DNA of 39,430 nt from Colwellia marinimaniae (GTDB lineage: Bacteria > Pseudomonadota > Gammaproteobacteria > Enterobacterales > Alteromonadaceae), in assembly GCF_002207865.1 (NCBI RefSeq), contig NZ_BDQM01000035.1, positions 1 to 39,430 of the forward strand, given 5' to 3'. Numbering within the stretch: the first letter of the stretch is position 1; each line of letters starts with the position of its first letter. Shown here piece after piece: positions 39,382 through 39,430 of this stretch. The position numbers and the translations under genes are program-made. The notes under the pieces are model-generated. The model ran no database searches. It had not been told where the DNA came from and saw only the letters and a list, made by a program, of their open reading frames with translations.

Positions 39382-39430
39382 ATGGCCACGGCAAGAAAAC
39401 AACAAATAAGCTTAGTTGACACGCCTTATT
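39382..39430 (+). CDS. Start of a REP-associated/Y1-type transposase gene (truncated by the window)
   Basis: Only 16 residues are seen (MATARKQQISLVDTPY), with GAGAG about 6 bases before the ATG. The string QISLVDTPY at this position recalls RAYT/IS200-like Y1 transposases whose next residues are YHCISRCVRRAFLCG. These enzymes act with palindromic extragenic repeats. The reading frame is open to the window edge. Identification rests on this short N-terminus only. Confidence 0.6.
   Translation, partial: MATARKQQISLVDTPY

Overview
The window looks like chromosomal DNA of a marine, probably cold-adapted gammaproteobacterium of the Alteromonadales, most like Colwellia. The basis is protein resemblance (EpmA, CysJIH, MurB-BirA-CoaX, TyrS/MepM/AnmK, OxyR), AT-rich codon use and short intergenic inverted repeats. 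This is recognition from memory, not a search. Most of the window is housekeeping sequence in short operons. I see no rRNA, tRNA or CRISPR array.

Layout. 0.1-1.3 kb: epmA. 1.4-4.0 kb: an AT-rich accessory islet with an HNH nuclease-like gene, a HEPN gene overlapping an uncharacterised partner, and an ORF-free stretch of about 590 bp packed with nested hairpins and closed by inverted repeats. 4.1-8.5 kb: cysJIH for assimilatory sulfate reduction, on the minus strand, divergent from a lytic transglycosylase. 9.4-11.6 kb: a minus-strand run of a PCu(A)C copper chaperone, a DUF2333 protein and an outer-membrane protein. 11.7-14.5 kb: an enoyl-CoA hydratase-family gene facing a phage-shock operon (unknown exported protein, pspA, pspC, small membrane protein) with a convincing sigma-54 promoter. 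14.7-15.6 kb: a yhdH-like remnant and a nitroreductase. 15.9-21.5 kb: murB-birA-coaX, mtnN, a cbiB-like gene and a TRIC/YadS channel gene whose 5' end is partly duplicated.

21.5-24.4 kb: an acyltransferase, an RraB-like protein, a DUF4136 lipoprotein and a TraB/GumN protein. 24.4-26.2 kb: hipBA with a perfect palindromic operator. 26.2-30.5 kb: tyrS divergent from mepM-anmK, so peptidoglycan hydrolysis sits beside anhydro-MurNAc recycling. 30.8-36.2 kb: a small unknown gene, an NhaC antiporter, an isoaspartyl peptidase, a 41-residue membrane peptide, a LysE exporter and oxyR. 36.6-38.0 kb: doxX, ohr and a decayed ohrR whose operators survive. 38.1-39.4 kb: higBA enclosed by 19-bp perfect inverted repeats, next to the start of a RAYT/Y1-type transposase gene cut by the window edge.

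Functional themes are sulfur assimilation, peroxide and organic-peroxide defence (oxyR, ohr), cell-envelope maintenance (psp, mepM, anmK, murB, transglycosylase) and two toxin-antitoxin loci. The most novel-looking parts are the 1.4-4.0 kb islet, the psp operon variant and the inverted-repeat-bounded higBA unit.
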